Of a stretch of DNA of 64,000 nt, positions 21,358 through 32,020 are shown piece after piece; position 1 is the stretch's first letter, and each line of letters starts with the position of its first letter. The notes under the pieces were generated by a model, which ran no database searches, was not told where the DNA came from, and was given only the letters and a program-made list of their open reading frames with translations. Source of the DNA: Azolla caroliniana. Its lineage: Eukaryota; Polypodiophyta. Position numbers and translations under genes: made by a program. Where the stretch lies: contig JBHGNT010000010.1 in assembly GCA_043228905.1 (NCBI GenBank), positions 10,602,001 to 10,666,000 on the forward strand. Direction: 5' to 3'.

Positions 21358-21965
21358 TGATGGAAATAATCGACACTTTCCAAACTTCACCTCTCGGCCA
21401 CAACCAAGGAAACACACGAATCGTTGTTGCAGAAAATGGGAAATGCAAAAGTAAATAAGTGCACACACGATTTAACGTGGAAAACCCTGTACGGGAAAAA
21501 AAAACCACGGGAGTACAAGACTCCGAACCAAAACTATGCACAGAGAAATATACAATGGCGAGCTGCAAGGCGACGACCTTGAGCTCGCTGTCCTCGCCAT
21601 AGGCGGCGGAATTACACAGAGGCGTCGACCTCTTCGTCTCTCACGCTCTATCTCTCTCACGGCTGCTCTCTCTTCACTCCTCTTGAGTGGAAAAACAGAA
21701 AAATGAGTAGCAACATCAAAACTGTTTGCCCTAAGTCATATTTATACACATATGACTTTAGGGCTATTTACAATTATAGCCTCAAGGGCCCTTGGCAAAC
21801 ATATTCACAGATATGTCCCCGCATCCGGATCTCTCTCCGGGTACATTCGTCGTCCGGCTCCGAAGCCGGGGTCTTCATCATCCGGTTCCGAAACCGCAAC
21901 CGGGCTTGTCGTCATTCATCTCCGGACATCCGACCATCCCATCCGGAGGGACCGTAATCCCAACA
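21358..21965 (-). repeat. Copia A 5' LTR
   Basis: 608 bp, nearly identical to the 3' copy. It drives the minus-strand transcript. Confidence 0.93.
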
Positions 21966-22280
21966 TATCGATGGATCATTACATATTCCATAAAGTACTA
22001 CCTTCTTTTCTTCATTGTTGATGTGCTTGGTTTGAACATTGAAATAGTCTACAACCTTTCTCTCTATGATGGTAGTCGCATTACTTACATTCTCAGCTAA
22101 ACTATCCTTACCTTTACTGAGTGTGGCTTTCGTATCCTTCAACAATTGACGATGTTTCCTTTCTTTTTCTGCCCAATAGTTTCGTATGGCTTGTTGTGTC
22201 CTGATAGCATCATCCCTATCCTTATGATCATTGAGGGGTAATTCTAAACACCCTTCTTCCCCTTCCATTTGGCTGGACAT

Positions 22281-23040
22281 ATTAAAACCCTAAATTTCCA
22301 AAAAAAAAAACAAGTATTTAAGATGGCTATGGGCAACAACAGCACACAAAAATATTCCACAATACACAAGATTAGACACAACAATACACAAGATAATCAA
22401 TAGACAGAAAAGTTATTGCAATCCAAGACCGAACAATAGAGGAGTTCACTCCGTTGGATCGAACAGTTGAGGAGGCGATCCAAGACCTACCAATGGCGAC
22501 AACTGAGTGTAGAATGTTACCATTGGATGAGTGAACTCCGTCAAATCGAAATGTGGAAGCAATCCAGGACTAGACAATAGCGGCCCCTGAGTGTACAGTG
22601 GCACAGAGAAGAGAACCCCGTCAGATTGAACAACTCTTTGATGATGCTTGGAACACACAGTAGCGGCCCCTGAGTGTAGAGTGGCACAGAGAAGAGAACC
22701 CCGTCAGATTGAACAACTCTTTGATGATGCTTGGAACGCACAATAGCGGCCCCTGAGTTTAGAGTGGCGGTAGGTGGACTCGATAGGGTTTAGCAACAGT
22801 GGTAGCAACTAACCCACAATACTCAACTAGAGATGGCCTACGTGATGTGGCAAGGATCATGCATAATGGACCTACGAATTCGATATATAATTTATGGTAC
22901 ACATTTATGGTGCACATATCAATTTATGTTGCACGTTTATGTTGCACATTTATGGCACTCATTTACATATGTAATTAAAACATTCTAGTATTTTCAATGG
23001 TAGTTTTTTGCATAGTTAATTTATTAATGATGGCTTTTTA
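22281..23040 (-). promoter_or_regulatory. Transposase upstream region with 83-bp tandem repeat
   Basis: DNA between the transposase ATG and the right TIR. It holds units starting at 22,581, 22,664 and 22,747 (exact 83-bp spacing; core CGGCCCCTGAGTGTAGAGTGG), with more diverged relatives from about 22,441. The position fits a promoter or transposase-binding subterminal region; function is inferred from position only. Confidence 0.55.
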
Positions 23041-23108
23041 CTAAAATGACTATTTATCAATGGTAGCTTTTTGCATAGCTAATTAGCTATGTCAAGGTCA
23101 TAGCTAAT

Positions 23109-23133
23109 TGTTTCCACTCTCATGCTTTCACCC
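23109..23133 (-). repeat. Right terminal inverted repeat
   Basis: Inverted partner of 7,553-7,577, with a TAGCTAATTAGCTAT palindrome about 20 bp further in. ATCT follows at 23,134-23,137. Confidence 0.85.
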
Positions 23134-23153
23134 ATCTCTATTGTTGAGCATAT

Positions 23154-23588
23154 TGTTGAGCAGACAAGCTCAACCAGATCCGGATCGGCTGAATAAGCTA
23201 GAGCCGGATCGGTATCCGGAATGGAGAACCAGAACCAAGAGTCGGATTGGAGAGCCGGATTGGATTGTAACTGGCAGGCTGTTACAAGTCTACAATCTTA
23301 GCCTAGCACGTAGGCAGATTCCGTGGAGTTAGTGTCAGTCACTCGTATGAGCATTGAAGTATGTGTCAGTACTTCTATCAATTCTTTTAAGGACTTGTAT
23401 AAAAGGTGTTTGTAGGATTTTTGTGATAGAGTGCTATTATTTTGAATTTAGTTCATAAGATTCCACTCTCTCTGTCTCTACCTTGTATTGTGTACTCTTA
23501 AGCTTCCATTAAACCTTCATTTCTGTTTTAGTGTTGTAACTTATCCGGCTGAGCCGGTTAATCTAGCTTCCACATATTAACATTTACA
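23154..23588 (+). repeat. Copia D 5' LTR
   Basis: Starts TGTTGAGCAGACAAGCTC and ends TTTACA directly before the primer site. Homologous to the LTRs of F on the other strand. TATAAAAGG-like sequence near 23,398-23,407. Confidence 0.85.
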
Positions 23589-23770
23589 TGGTATCAGAGC
23601 ACGAGATTTGAGAACCTCTGCTGCCGACAACTGCTCGAAAAAGCTTCCATTAAACCTTCATTTCTGTTTTACTGTAGATAAACCAGTTGAGCCGGTTTAT
23701 TTAGCTTCGCATATTAACTTTTACATGGTATCAGAGTGTGAGGGTTGAGAACCTCTGCTGCTGACAACTA
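23589..23770 (+). repeat. Copia D primer site and duplicated LTR-end/leader
   Basis: TGGTATCAGAGC (23,589-23,600) follows the LTR. The LTR end, primer site and leader are then repeated: a second AAGCTTCCATTAAACC block starts near 23,641 and ends in a second TGGTATCAGAG at 23,726, again followed by GTTGAGAACCTCTGCTGC-like leader. Confidence 0.85.
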
Positions 23771-23824
23771 CTTGAAACGGACAAACCCTAATCACCGGTA
23801 GAGAACAAAAGAGAGAAGAAAGAT

Positions 23825-24811
23825 ATGGACAAAAACATGGCGAGCTCGCTTCCCACAAAAAAGCTCGACCAGAGAAACTATGAGTCATGGTTGTATAAAA
23901 TACACCATTACCTGCTGGGGCACGGATACTAGAGCTACGTGGAAGGAGCGAATGCAGCAGCACTGGATTTGGCACACAAGGATTTCCGAAACCGGAAAGT
24001 CCGAGAAAGGGCCAACCTTTGTGATGAAACACAAGGTGAACTCGATGAAGAAGACCACTTCCGGATGAAAGGAAGTGTGCTACATTGACTCAAGAGAATT
24101 TAACCACATGATGAGCCACGAAGAGTGGTTCTCGTTTCTAGAAAATGCCGAGGAACCAGGAGTTGTCGAAACAGGAAACGACACTCCTCTCCCGATAGTG
24201 CATGTCAGACAAGTTCCCTTGAGTCATGTCGAACAACAAGGGAAGCTTATAAACGTGCTGCACGTTCCAACAATTACAAAGAACCTGGTGTCGATCGGAC
24301 ATATAGTTGAGTCAGATATCGACTTGTGGCATAAGCTGATTGGCGATGTCAACTATCAAAGGCTTCAAGACCTGCAATCCAAACATGTTGTTTTCAGATT
24401 GCCAAAATTTAGTGGCCGAAAGGCCCAAATTTGTGATGCATGCCAGCTCAAGAAGCAACACCGTCTTTCGTTCCCCACCAAAAGAAACGAGATCCATAAC
24501 AAGTTGGATCTAATACATTCGGATGTATGGGGACCGGCACAAAACGCTAGTCTTGGAGGGAGCTGATATTTCGTCTCCTTCATCGATGACTACAACCGGC
24601 ACACATGGATCTACCTCATAGAGAAGAAAAGCGAAGTCTTCGACTATTTCCGGAACCTGCGAAGTCTTGTCGAACAGGAAACGGAGAGGAAGATCAAGTG
24701 CCTGCGCTGGGATGGTGGAAAAGAATACTTTTCCGGCCAATTCAACAATTCTCCGCAACAAAAAGGAATTCAGAGAGAATTCAGTTGCAAATACACACCG
24801 GAACAAAACAG
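23825..24811 (+). pseudogene. Copia D gag remnant, protease, integrase 5' half
   Basis: The ATG at 23,825 opens a gag (SLPTKKLDQRNYESWLYKIHHYL) with an early TAG. Most of gag is then missing, with the junction near 23,985. Next come protease with a ruined active site (YIDSREFNHM for YIDSGASNHM), the integrase zinc region (LWHKLIGDVNY, CDACQLKKQH) and catalytic-core start (DLIHSDVWGPAQ, FIDDYNRHTW), with TGA for Trp after GGS. It breaks off at EQN at the element G insertion and resumes at 32,021. Confidence 0.85.
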
Positions 24812-24909
24812 TGTCGTAGTGTAGTTCGTACCCTACATGAAAAACGTATAAAATAACCAATTGAATAAATATGAAGAAAAAAAAGAAAATATTAAAATAT
24901 ATATTACAT

Positions 24910-24990
24910 GAATAAGACAAGATTCGAACATTGTATTTCCATGTTAATAATTTGAAGCTTTACCATTATACTAACACATCATCGTGTTAG
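24910..24990 (-). repeat. tRNA-like segment in element G
   Basis: On the minus strand: GTTAGTATAATGGTAAAGC (A-box-like) and, about 30 bp on, ATGTTCGAATCTTGTC (B-box-like). There is no closed acceptor stem, so it is not a functional tRNA gene. Confidence 0.4.
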
Positions 24991-25297
24991 AAAAGTAGAT
25001 ATCCCACATAGAAAGGTTACTTTACGCATATCTTCTAGGGAAAAAACTTCAGTTAGAAGAAAAACGTGTGATAGAAAAAAGCTACACATGCACATCTAGC
25101 GTGCATGAACACTACAGTTGATTAAAAACGCACGAGGTTAGAAAAAGCATGATCACTTTTAGAAGAAGCATGTTAGAGAAAGCATATAGTCTATAGATAG
25201 AAAAAGCATGAATTGCTAATCCTCTCCCATCACTATATAAGGATGGGAGTAAGATTTAATTTGTGGTATGAAATATTTGGAAATTGAATATGATTCT

Positions 25298-25701
25298 TGT
25301 AAAAGAATAGCGTGCAGAAGCAATAGAAAATCGAACACAGAAACACAGGTTTAATGGAGAGCTTAGGATATACACAGTACGCGGGAGAGACAGAGAGAGA
25401 GAGAGCACGCAACAGAAAACTCAGATTCAAAGTAATGACTCTCTGTAATACTCTGTACATCGTATATGTTCAGTGAACACTTTTATACAAGTCCATACGG
25501 ACTGACAGAAGTATGGTGTACTTCAATGCTCACACGAGCATCTGACACTAATTACAAGACCTTAACTACCTAGTAGTCTAGCTGCTACTTGGCTTCCGGT
25601 TACTGCTTGATCCGGCTAATTGGCTCCCTAGCTCACCGGCTCACCAATCCGGCTCAGGCTTATTTAGCCGATCCGGATCCGGTTGAGCTTGCCGCTCAAC
25701 A
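25298..25701 (-). repeat. Copia F 3' LTR
   Basis: 404 bp; ends TGTTGAGCGG / TTTTACA on the minus strand. Confidence 0.9.
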
Positions 25702-25946
25702 CTCCCCCTCAAGCTCAGCTTGAGGTCGGATCGTAGTGTCAGTCTCCATGACAGCCGATCCTTCCACCCGGCTCCTTCTGGCGCTCCTCGTCCGGTCCGG
25801 TCCCGTTTGCCGCGACCCTTCTGTTTCTGCGCACCTCGACCTCCTCGGTCGGCTTGTCTGCTCAATAGGCCCAAATTAGCTCCCTCGTTGCTGTGACTTT
25901 GGCACTTGTCGATTTGCCGATTTCTTCGTGGTGGCATCGACTTTTG

Positions 25947-28900
25947 CTACCTTCTCGTCCTTTTGGCCTTGAATTGATCTGGTTCTTTCGAATCCGTCTG
26001 TTGAACCGAATCGACTGTTGCTCCCGATTCATCTTCTAGTTCCAGGCTCTTCACCACATCGGACCATGTCCGGCTCTTGGCCTTCTTCTTCCGGTTGGCT
26101 TTGTCCTTCTTGACTCTGCCGCCGCTGCCGCTTGTTCCGACTTGTTCGGATGTGTCAACTGCCTTTGTCGACTCGGCTCCTTTCTTCTTCTTGTCTCTCC
26201 CTCTATCGGTTCTTCCCTCACCGGCGCAATCGGCAGTTTCTTTGCCTTTGCCCGTTCCGGTGTCTTTGCCTGTTCTCCCCCTCAACTGTGGCACGTCGAG
26301 ATGCTGAACACCAAGCATTTCGGTGAAGTGCTGCAACTTGTCTGATCCGAGCGGTTTGGTGAAGATGTCGGCAACTTGCCGATCCGTATGAACATACCGA
26401 AGTTCAACTTCACCGCTCCGGAAACGCTCACGCACGAAGTGGTAGTGCACTTTTATGTGCTTTGTGCGAGCATGGAATACGGGGTTCTTGGCGAGCTGCA
26501 TGCTGCTTATGTTGTCGCAGTAGATCAGGATCGGGGTCGGCACCTCGATCCGCAGGTCTTGCAGTAGTCACCGAAGCCAAATGGCTTCATAGGGGGCAAC
26601 GGTAGCGCCCTGGTATTCAGCCTCAATGCTCGAACGGGCCATTGTTGGCTGCTTTTTGCTACTCCATGCAAGAGCTGCACGACCAAGTGAAAACATATAG
26701 CCGGAGGTGGATTGGCGATCTGATGCATCGACGGTCCAGTCGGCATCGGTGTAGCTGACTAGCTCTTCGGTTATACCATGCCGGTATAATAGTCTCCGTT
26801 CCTTCGTGCCGCTCACATATCGCAAAATTCGATGCGCGCACAAAAGGTGCTCAATGGTCAGCTTCTGCATATATTGGTTGATCACGCCGACCAAATATTT
26901 AATGTCGGGTCGGGTGATGGTCAAATATATAAGGCTTCCGACAATTTGTCAGAACCGCTTCTCATCGCAGGTCGGTCTGGATTAGGGACGAAGCTTCTAG
27001 TTCCGGTCCAGGGGTGTAGAGATCGGCCGACATTCCGTCATGCCGAACTTGTACAACATATTCAACACATAGTGTCTTTGTGAGAGCAATATGTCGTCGG
27101 GGGTTTGGATCACCTCGATCCCAAGGAAATAGTGAAGGTCCCCCAGGTCCTTCATCTCAAATGCGTTCGACAGCTAGGACTTGACTCTGCTGACTTCATC
27201 GAATGTGGGTCTGGTGATGACTAGATCATCAACATACAACAAAATGCAAACCGGACTATCTGGACCTTGCCGGATGAACAACGAAGAGTCAGACTTGGAG
27301 GCTGCAAACCCCATCTTACGCAACCGGTGCATGATCTTCGCATTCCAAGTTCGGGGGGCTTGCTTCAGGCCATAAAGTGACTTCTTCAGCCGGCATACCG
27401 CCGACTTGTTCATCTCCGTCTAGAAACCGAGAGGTTGGGTAATAAGGACCTCTTCTTCAAGATCGCCTTGAAGAAATGCATTCTTCATGTCCATCTAGTG
27501 AAGATGCCACCCCCTTGCCGCAACAACCGCCAACACCACACAAACCATAGTCATCTTCGCTATCGGAGCGAAGGGTCTCGTCGTAGTCGATTCCGTGGGT
27601 CTACGCGTATATCTTCACCACTAACCGGGCGTTGTACCGGTTAACCGAACCATCGCCATTGTACTTTACCTTGTACACTCACTTACATCCGATCGGTTTA
27701 CAGTGTCAGGGAGGGTCAACTAGGTCCGACGTGTCGTTGGTATCAAGCGCCCACATTTCTTCCTCCATAGCTACACGCCAATTTGCGTCCCTTACCGCTT
27801 TTGCGTAGCTCTCCGACTCACGCACTTCCGCCACCTTGGTCATGTATGCATAGTGATGCGCCATGTACTCATTGTACCCATACCGCATCACGGGGTTCTT
27901 CAGGCGGGAAGACCAGCGTAACTTGGTATTACCTGGTGTCGTGAAGAATTTCGGACAGAGGCGAAAACCGGGAAACATTGGCTACATCGGCGGGGTGCAG
28001 CGTGTGCATGCACCCATGTACATTTAGTGTGAATATCGAGGGCGCCTTTATGGCGCCGAAGAGTAGTCAAGTCAGGACAGACGATCCCATGAAAGTCGGG
28101 ATTTGTCCCACATTGTAATGCATCCCTCTCCTTGTTCTATAAAAGGAAGGGATCACCCTTTGTGGAGGGGTTGCCCATTTTGCATTAGAGGGTATACCGT
28201 TAGGTTTAGAGTTAGTTTCTTCTTCTTCTTCTCCCCCCTTCGTGTTCGCTTAGGGTTTGCTTGGGTTCGGCCTCCTGTGCAAGACCCCGCTCGGCGCGAC
28301 GAGCTGAGAGCTCCCCGACGACGGCTTGGCTGTAGACGCCTACTGTAACCTACCTCAGTCCGGCTCGAAGCCGGGAATGTATTCTTCTTCTATATATATA
28401 TATATATACGTTTGCGTCTGTCTGTGTATATTGGCGTCTTTGTTGGTGTCAGGTGTTTCCCCTTTCCTGCGTTTCCTATACATGAGGGTGTGAGCTGTGT
28501 GTGTGTGCGTGTGTGTGCGTGCGTGCGCGTGAGTCGGTGTCAAGCGCATGCTCCCTCTCTCTCTCTCTCTCTCCCTTCGGTCGCTTCCGGTGTTCTTCTA
28601 GGATCCCCCCAGAAACGGTGAAGCACGACTTCCTACGCTCCGTCACTCCCTGGTCCAAGACCCCCGTGGTCCCGCCTTTCTCCACGCACGCGCGTAACTA
28701 CGCGACACCGATTTGGGGCCCTTCTTGGCCTTTGTGGTCTTTGTTGCCGAAGATCCACCTTCATCCTTTCCGGAGTCAGATTCGCCCCAATCCGACTCAA
28801 CGTTGCCAGTTTGGTATTCCGGCATCCCTTCTCTTTGCGTGTGAACCGTCTCCTCGGTTCCTTGCGCGGGGAGAGCACGACAAAGTCTCCATTACTCGCC

Positions 28901-31270
28901 GGTTCCTCCTTCGACAGGTCATCCCGACTCAACCGCTCATTCAGTTCACTAAACCGAAATGAAATCAAACTCTCTTCTAGAGTGCCAAGGTCTTCATCTT
29001 CAATCTGGACCAGTTTAGGCTCACTAATCTCATCCTCTGGTATCGGGTCGGGGTCGGAAGTCGGAGCCAGTAAGGCATACCATGATGCCGTCTCATCAAA
29101 CTCAACATCCCGGCTAACTGGGGCCTGCTTCGTCCAGGGGTTATAACACTTATACCCCTTTTGCTCATGCAAGTAACCGACTAGGGTGCATTTCTCTGAC
29201 TTTGCATCCAACTTCCTCCGCTTCTCATCAGGCACATGCATATATGCAATGCTACCTAATAGCCGAAGGTGTCTCAAATTCGGCTTGCGTCCGAAATATA
29301 GCTCATGTGCGGACACCTTGTCACTGATCCAGTTTTGGATATAGACGGTCGCCCGGACCGCCTCCGCCCAGTAGAAATGGGGCATGCTCTTCTCCTCCAG
29401 CATTGCCCTTGCTGTGTCGACAATCGACCAATTCTTCCGTTTGGCCGCACCGTTTTGCTCCGGTGTGTATCTGCAGCTGAACTCTCTCCAAATTCCTTTT
29501 TGGCTGGAAAAATATTCTTTTCCGACATCCGACCGCAGGCACTTGATCTTCCTCTCTATTTCCCGTTCAACCAAGCTTTGCAGGTTCCGGAAACACTCGA
29601 AGACTTCGCTTTTCCGCTCAATGAGGTAGAGCCATGTGTGTCGGTTGTAGTCGTCGATGAAGGAGACGAAATACCAACTACCGCCAAGACTAACGTTCTG
29701 TGCCGGTCCCCATACATCCGAATGAATAAGGTCGAGCTTGTTATGGCTATGGTTTCGTTTGGTGGGGAATGGAAGCCGGTGTTGCTTCCCAAGTTGGCAA
29801 GCTTCACATATTTGGGCCATTGACCTTCGGCAAACCGAAAACAACTTGTTTCGTCTGCAAGTCTTAAAGCCTCCGGTAATTGACGTGACCGATCCGCTTG
29901 TGCCAAAGATCAATATTCGATTCAATCTTCTGTCCTTTGGTGAACAAAGCGGTGTTGAGGATGAACATCCTCCCATCTCTGTGCCCATGCGCAATGATTT
30001 GGCCCTCTTCCTCGATGAAGCACCCAAGGTGCGTAAACCACACCTGCATCCCCTAGTCGACGATCTGACCGACTGACACCAGGTTCTTCGTGATAGTTGG
30101 AACGTGTAATACGTTCATCAGCTTCCCCTTCTGTCCGACGTGGCTCAAAGGAACTTCTCCGATATGCACGATTGGGTGAGGAGTGTCGTCTCTGGTTTCG
30201 ACGACTCCCGGTTGTTCCGGTTTCTCCAAGAAGGAGAACCACTCTTTGTGGCTCGTCATGTGATTCGACGCATCGGAATCAATGTACCACACTTCCTCCG
30301 ATTTGGAAGTGGTCTTCTTCATCGAGTTAGCCTCTTGTTTCATCACCAAGGCTGGCCCTTTACTGGCTTTTCCGGTTTTGGATGCTCATGATCACTCTGC
30401 GAAGTGCGGGTATTGCCAGTTCTCTCTTGCGGCCTTGCTGGATCCGGGTCTATCCGAATCGGCACGCTTCATCCAGCACTCACTTTCTCTGTGGCCCTTT
30501 CTACCACAGTACCAACATTCTGTGTCGGCCTTTGCTTGTCGTCCTCCGGCGCCGCCTGGACTCCCCCTGCTTGTGGACGGTCCGGAACTGTTGTCGACAC
30601 GTTCTTTGTGCCTTCAGTCCAACTCTTGCCGGCCGCTACCATTGCGAGCCTACCACCACACCCACAGGGCCGATCCGCCTCCATGTACAACATCCGGATG
30701 TTGGTGGGTACACTTGTTGACACACCGGTGTGGTTCTCCTCTACAAGGAGCATCAACTGTAAGTCGAAAAATGATGGCGTATTTTCCCTTGTACACATAG
30801 CAATTCGGAACGCTCCGAACTTTGACGCCAAACCTCCGAGACAGATTTGCACCATATCGGCTTCTTCGATATTCACATCGATGGAGGCCAGAGAGTCGCA
30901 AATGTCCTTGATCTGCCACCGACAAGTCGCGTTTTTATAGGTTGCTCAGCTTTTATCGGAGTTGAAGCTTCCTTGTTGTAGTGCTTGCAGTGAAAGTATT
31001 CTTCAGATTTCCCCAAGCATCTTTCGGCATTTTTGCATCCTGAATGTAGCTTAGGAGCTATTCGCCCACACAAGACGCGAAGTAGTACAGTACTCTGCTC
31101 GTCAACTATTCCCACGCCGGGAAATCTCTGTGTGTCGATTCGGGTGCTGTGACATTTGCTCCGTTGACATAGCTCCAGTAATCGTGCCTGAGCAGGTACT
31201 GGTGCATCTTGTAGGACCAAGACGCGTAGTTGTTTCTGTGGAGCTTCTCCGTCGGAAGCGAGTTGGCCAT
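25947..31270 (-). pseudogene. Copia F gag-pol, degraded, with Lys-rich C-terminal extension
   Basis: Gag starts at 31,270 (MANSLPTEKL) and soon shows stops. Protease (30,349-30,053) reads YIDSDASNHM, replacing the catalytic-loop Gly. Integrase (about 29,830-28,900) keeps CEACQLGKQH, DLIHSDVWGP, FIDDYNRHTW and EQNGAAKRKN. RT is in pieces: 27,978-27,706, then 27,413-27,174 with SLYGLKQAPRTW and LLYVDDLVI. RNase H is at 26,924-26,568 (YTDADWTVDASDRQSTSGY, SIEAEYQGA) and 26,543-25,947 (IYCDNISSMQLAKN). After RNase H that last frame continues about 110 codons rich in Lys, Gly and Asp, not usual at a copia pol end. Confidence 0.85.
28013..28707 (+). mobile_element. Solo LTR K inside copia F
   Basis: Interrupts F between its linker and RT. 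The right end CGCGACA at 28,707 and the preceding AAGACCCCCG-GGTCCCGCC stretch match the right end of LTR I (58,246-59,035), so K is a related gypsy solo LTR. Internally it has TATAAAAGG (about 28,140), an (AT)n tract (28,393-28,408), (GT)n and (CT)n tracts. The left boundary is uncertain by about 30 bp, and no clean duplication was found. Confidence 0.65.
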
Positions 31271-31365
31271 GCCTCTATCTATCGGTTTTACCTGTTCTTC
31301 TAGGTTGGTTTTCCTTTCAAGCTATGTCGGCTGCAGAGGTTCTCAACCCTCACGCTTTGATACCA

Positions 31366-31792
31366 TGTAAAAGATTAGTGTGCGGAAGCAATAGAAAACC
31401 AAACACAGAAACGCAGGTTTAATGGAGAGCTTAGGATATGCACAGTACGCGGGAGAGACAAAGAGAGAGAGCACGCAACAGAAAACTAAAATTCAAAATA
31501 ATGACTCTCTGTAATACTCTGTACATCGTATGTGTTCAGTGAACACTTTTATACAAGTCCATACGGACTAACAGAAGTACGATGTACTTCAATGCTCACA
31601 CGAGCATCTAACACTAACTACAAGACCTTAATTACCTAGTAATGTAACTGCTACTTTGCTTCCGGTTACTGCTTGATCCGGCTAACCGGCTCCCCAGCTC
31701 ACCGGCTCGCTGATCCGGCTCTTCCTTCCTGATGCCGATCCGGCTCAGGCTTATTCAGCTAATCCAGATCTGGTTGAGTTTGCCGCTCAATA
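31366..31792 (-). repeat. Copia F 5' LTR
   Basis: 427 bp; terminal CA of the plus-strand reading is mutated to TA at 31,791-31,792. Confidence 0.88.
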
Positions 31793-32020
31793 ATTCTAAA
31801 TACTGATTAATAAACTATACTCGTGGGATTCACGAGGTTTCTATAACCTTCTCTTTCAATCTAAATTCATATTCTTGTCTAAATATTGATTAATAAAATA
31901 CATTATACTTGTAAGATTCACAAGTTTTCTATCTCTCTTTCTTGCAATCTATTCATAACTAGACTCATCTCAAATTCTTTCTCTGACTCACGCAACGATT
32001 AGGCATCGAAAGGCACGACA

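Larger units (their letters stand above)
16637..21965 (-). mobile_element. Ty1/copia element A, full length, nested in transposase exon
   Basis: Two 608-bp LTRs (TGTTGGGATTACGG to CCATCA, read on the minus strand) flank gag-pol. The 5-bp duplication TATCG lies at 16,632-16,636 and 21,966-21,970. By eye the LTRs differ at about five positions, so insertion is recent. The primer site and polypurine tract are intact. The same family as element B. Confidence 0.95.
13535..22280 (-). pseudogene. DDE-type transposase-like gene, split by copia A
   Basis: Read right to left. Exon 1 is 22,280-21,966 plus 16,631-16,197 once copia A and one TATCG copy are set aside; both halves are in one frame. The intron is 16,196-15,293 (GTATTT donor, TTACGCAG acceptor) and exon 2 is 15,292-13,535. 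Together about 835 codons. N-terminal charged coiled coil, then a helix-turn-helix-like segment (ISELSKVIGVSRKTVYNTMN). Exon 2 opens with a Cys-rich cluster (TCCCIYHV, CTCGCPIC), then VVDFAENY with the first candidate Asp, VWSDGAASQFK with the second about 83 residues on, and WNFFGSGHGKGEHDGAG about 40 further with acidic residues. A TAG at 14,071-14,069 breaks exon 2. I have seen this signature in uncharacterised transposase-like proteins but cannot name the superfamily. Confidence 0.65.
7553..23133 (-). mobile_element. Giant TIR DNA transposon with two convergent gene units
   Basis: The left end begins GGGTAAAAGCATGCGAGTGG and the right end, reverse-complemented, begins GGGTGAAAGCATGAGAGTGG. 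The match continues to 25 bp with two mismatches. ATCT lies directly outside both ends (7,549-7,552; 23,134-23,137). The palindrome TAGCTAATTAGCTA lies within 35-60 bp of each end. Inside are a minus-strand transposase-like gene starting near the right end and a plus-strand gene unit starting near the left end, converging at 13.1-13.5 kb. Length is 15.6 kb, or about 10.2 kb without the nested copia A. The superfamily is unresolved: a 4-bp duplication fits Sola-type elements, but I cannot confirm it by homology. Both gene units carry stops, so this copy is non-autonomous now. Confidence 0.8.
25298..31792 (-). mobile_element. Ty1/copia element F, nested in G
   Basis: LTRs 25,298-25,701 and 31,366-31,792; duplication ATTCT at 25,293-25,297 and 31,793-31,797. 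The primer site, reading TGGTATCAAAGC on the minus strand (31,365-31,354), touches the 5' LTR. The polypurine tract GAGGGGGAG precedes the 3' LTR. The 5' LTR has an extra piece of about 22 bp. The interior is interrupted by solo LTR K. Same family as D. Confidence 0.93.
24812..32020. mobile_element. Solo-LTR-like element G, split by copia F
   Basis: Own sequence 24,812-25,297 and 31,798-32,020, about 709 bp. It starts TGTCGT and ends ACGACA and lies in D's integrase codons for EQN-GVVERKN. Flanks AACAG and AATGG differ as expected if one AACGG duplication decayed at its CpG on opposite strands. It contains a CTATATAAGG box near 25,232. No internal coding is left, so a solo LTR is the simplest reading. 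Confidence 0.5.

Noticed and set aside
7553-23133. Helitron or CACTA identity for the large transposon
   Set aside because: Helitrons lack TIRs and target duplications; CACTA elements begin CACTA/CACTG with 3-bp duplications, whereas here ends are GGGT with ATCT.
24910-24990. A tRNA gene on the minus strand
   Set aside because: A- and B-box-like stretches exist, but no paired acceptor stem or convincing anticodon arm.
28355-28549. Thr/His-rich frame near 28.4 kb
   Set aside because: It spans (AT)n and (GT)n microsatellites in solo LTR K.
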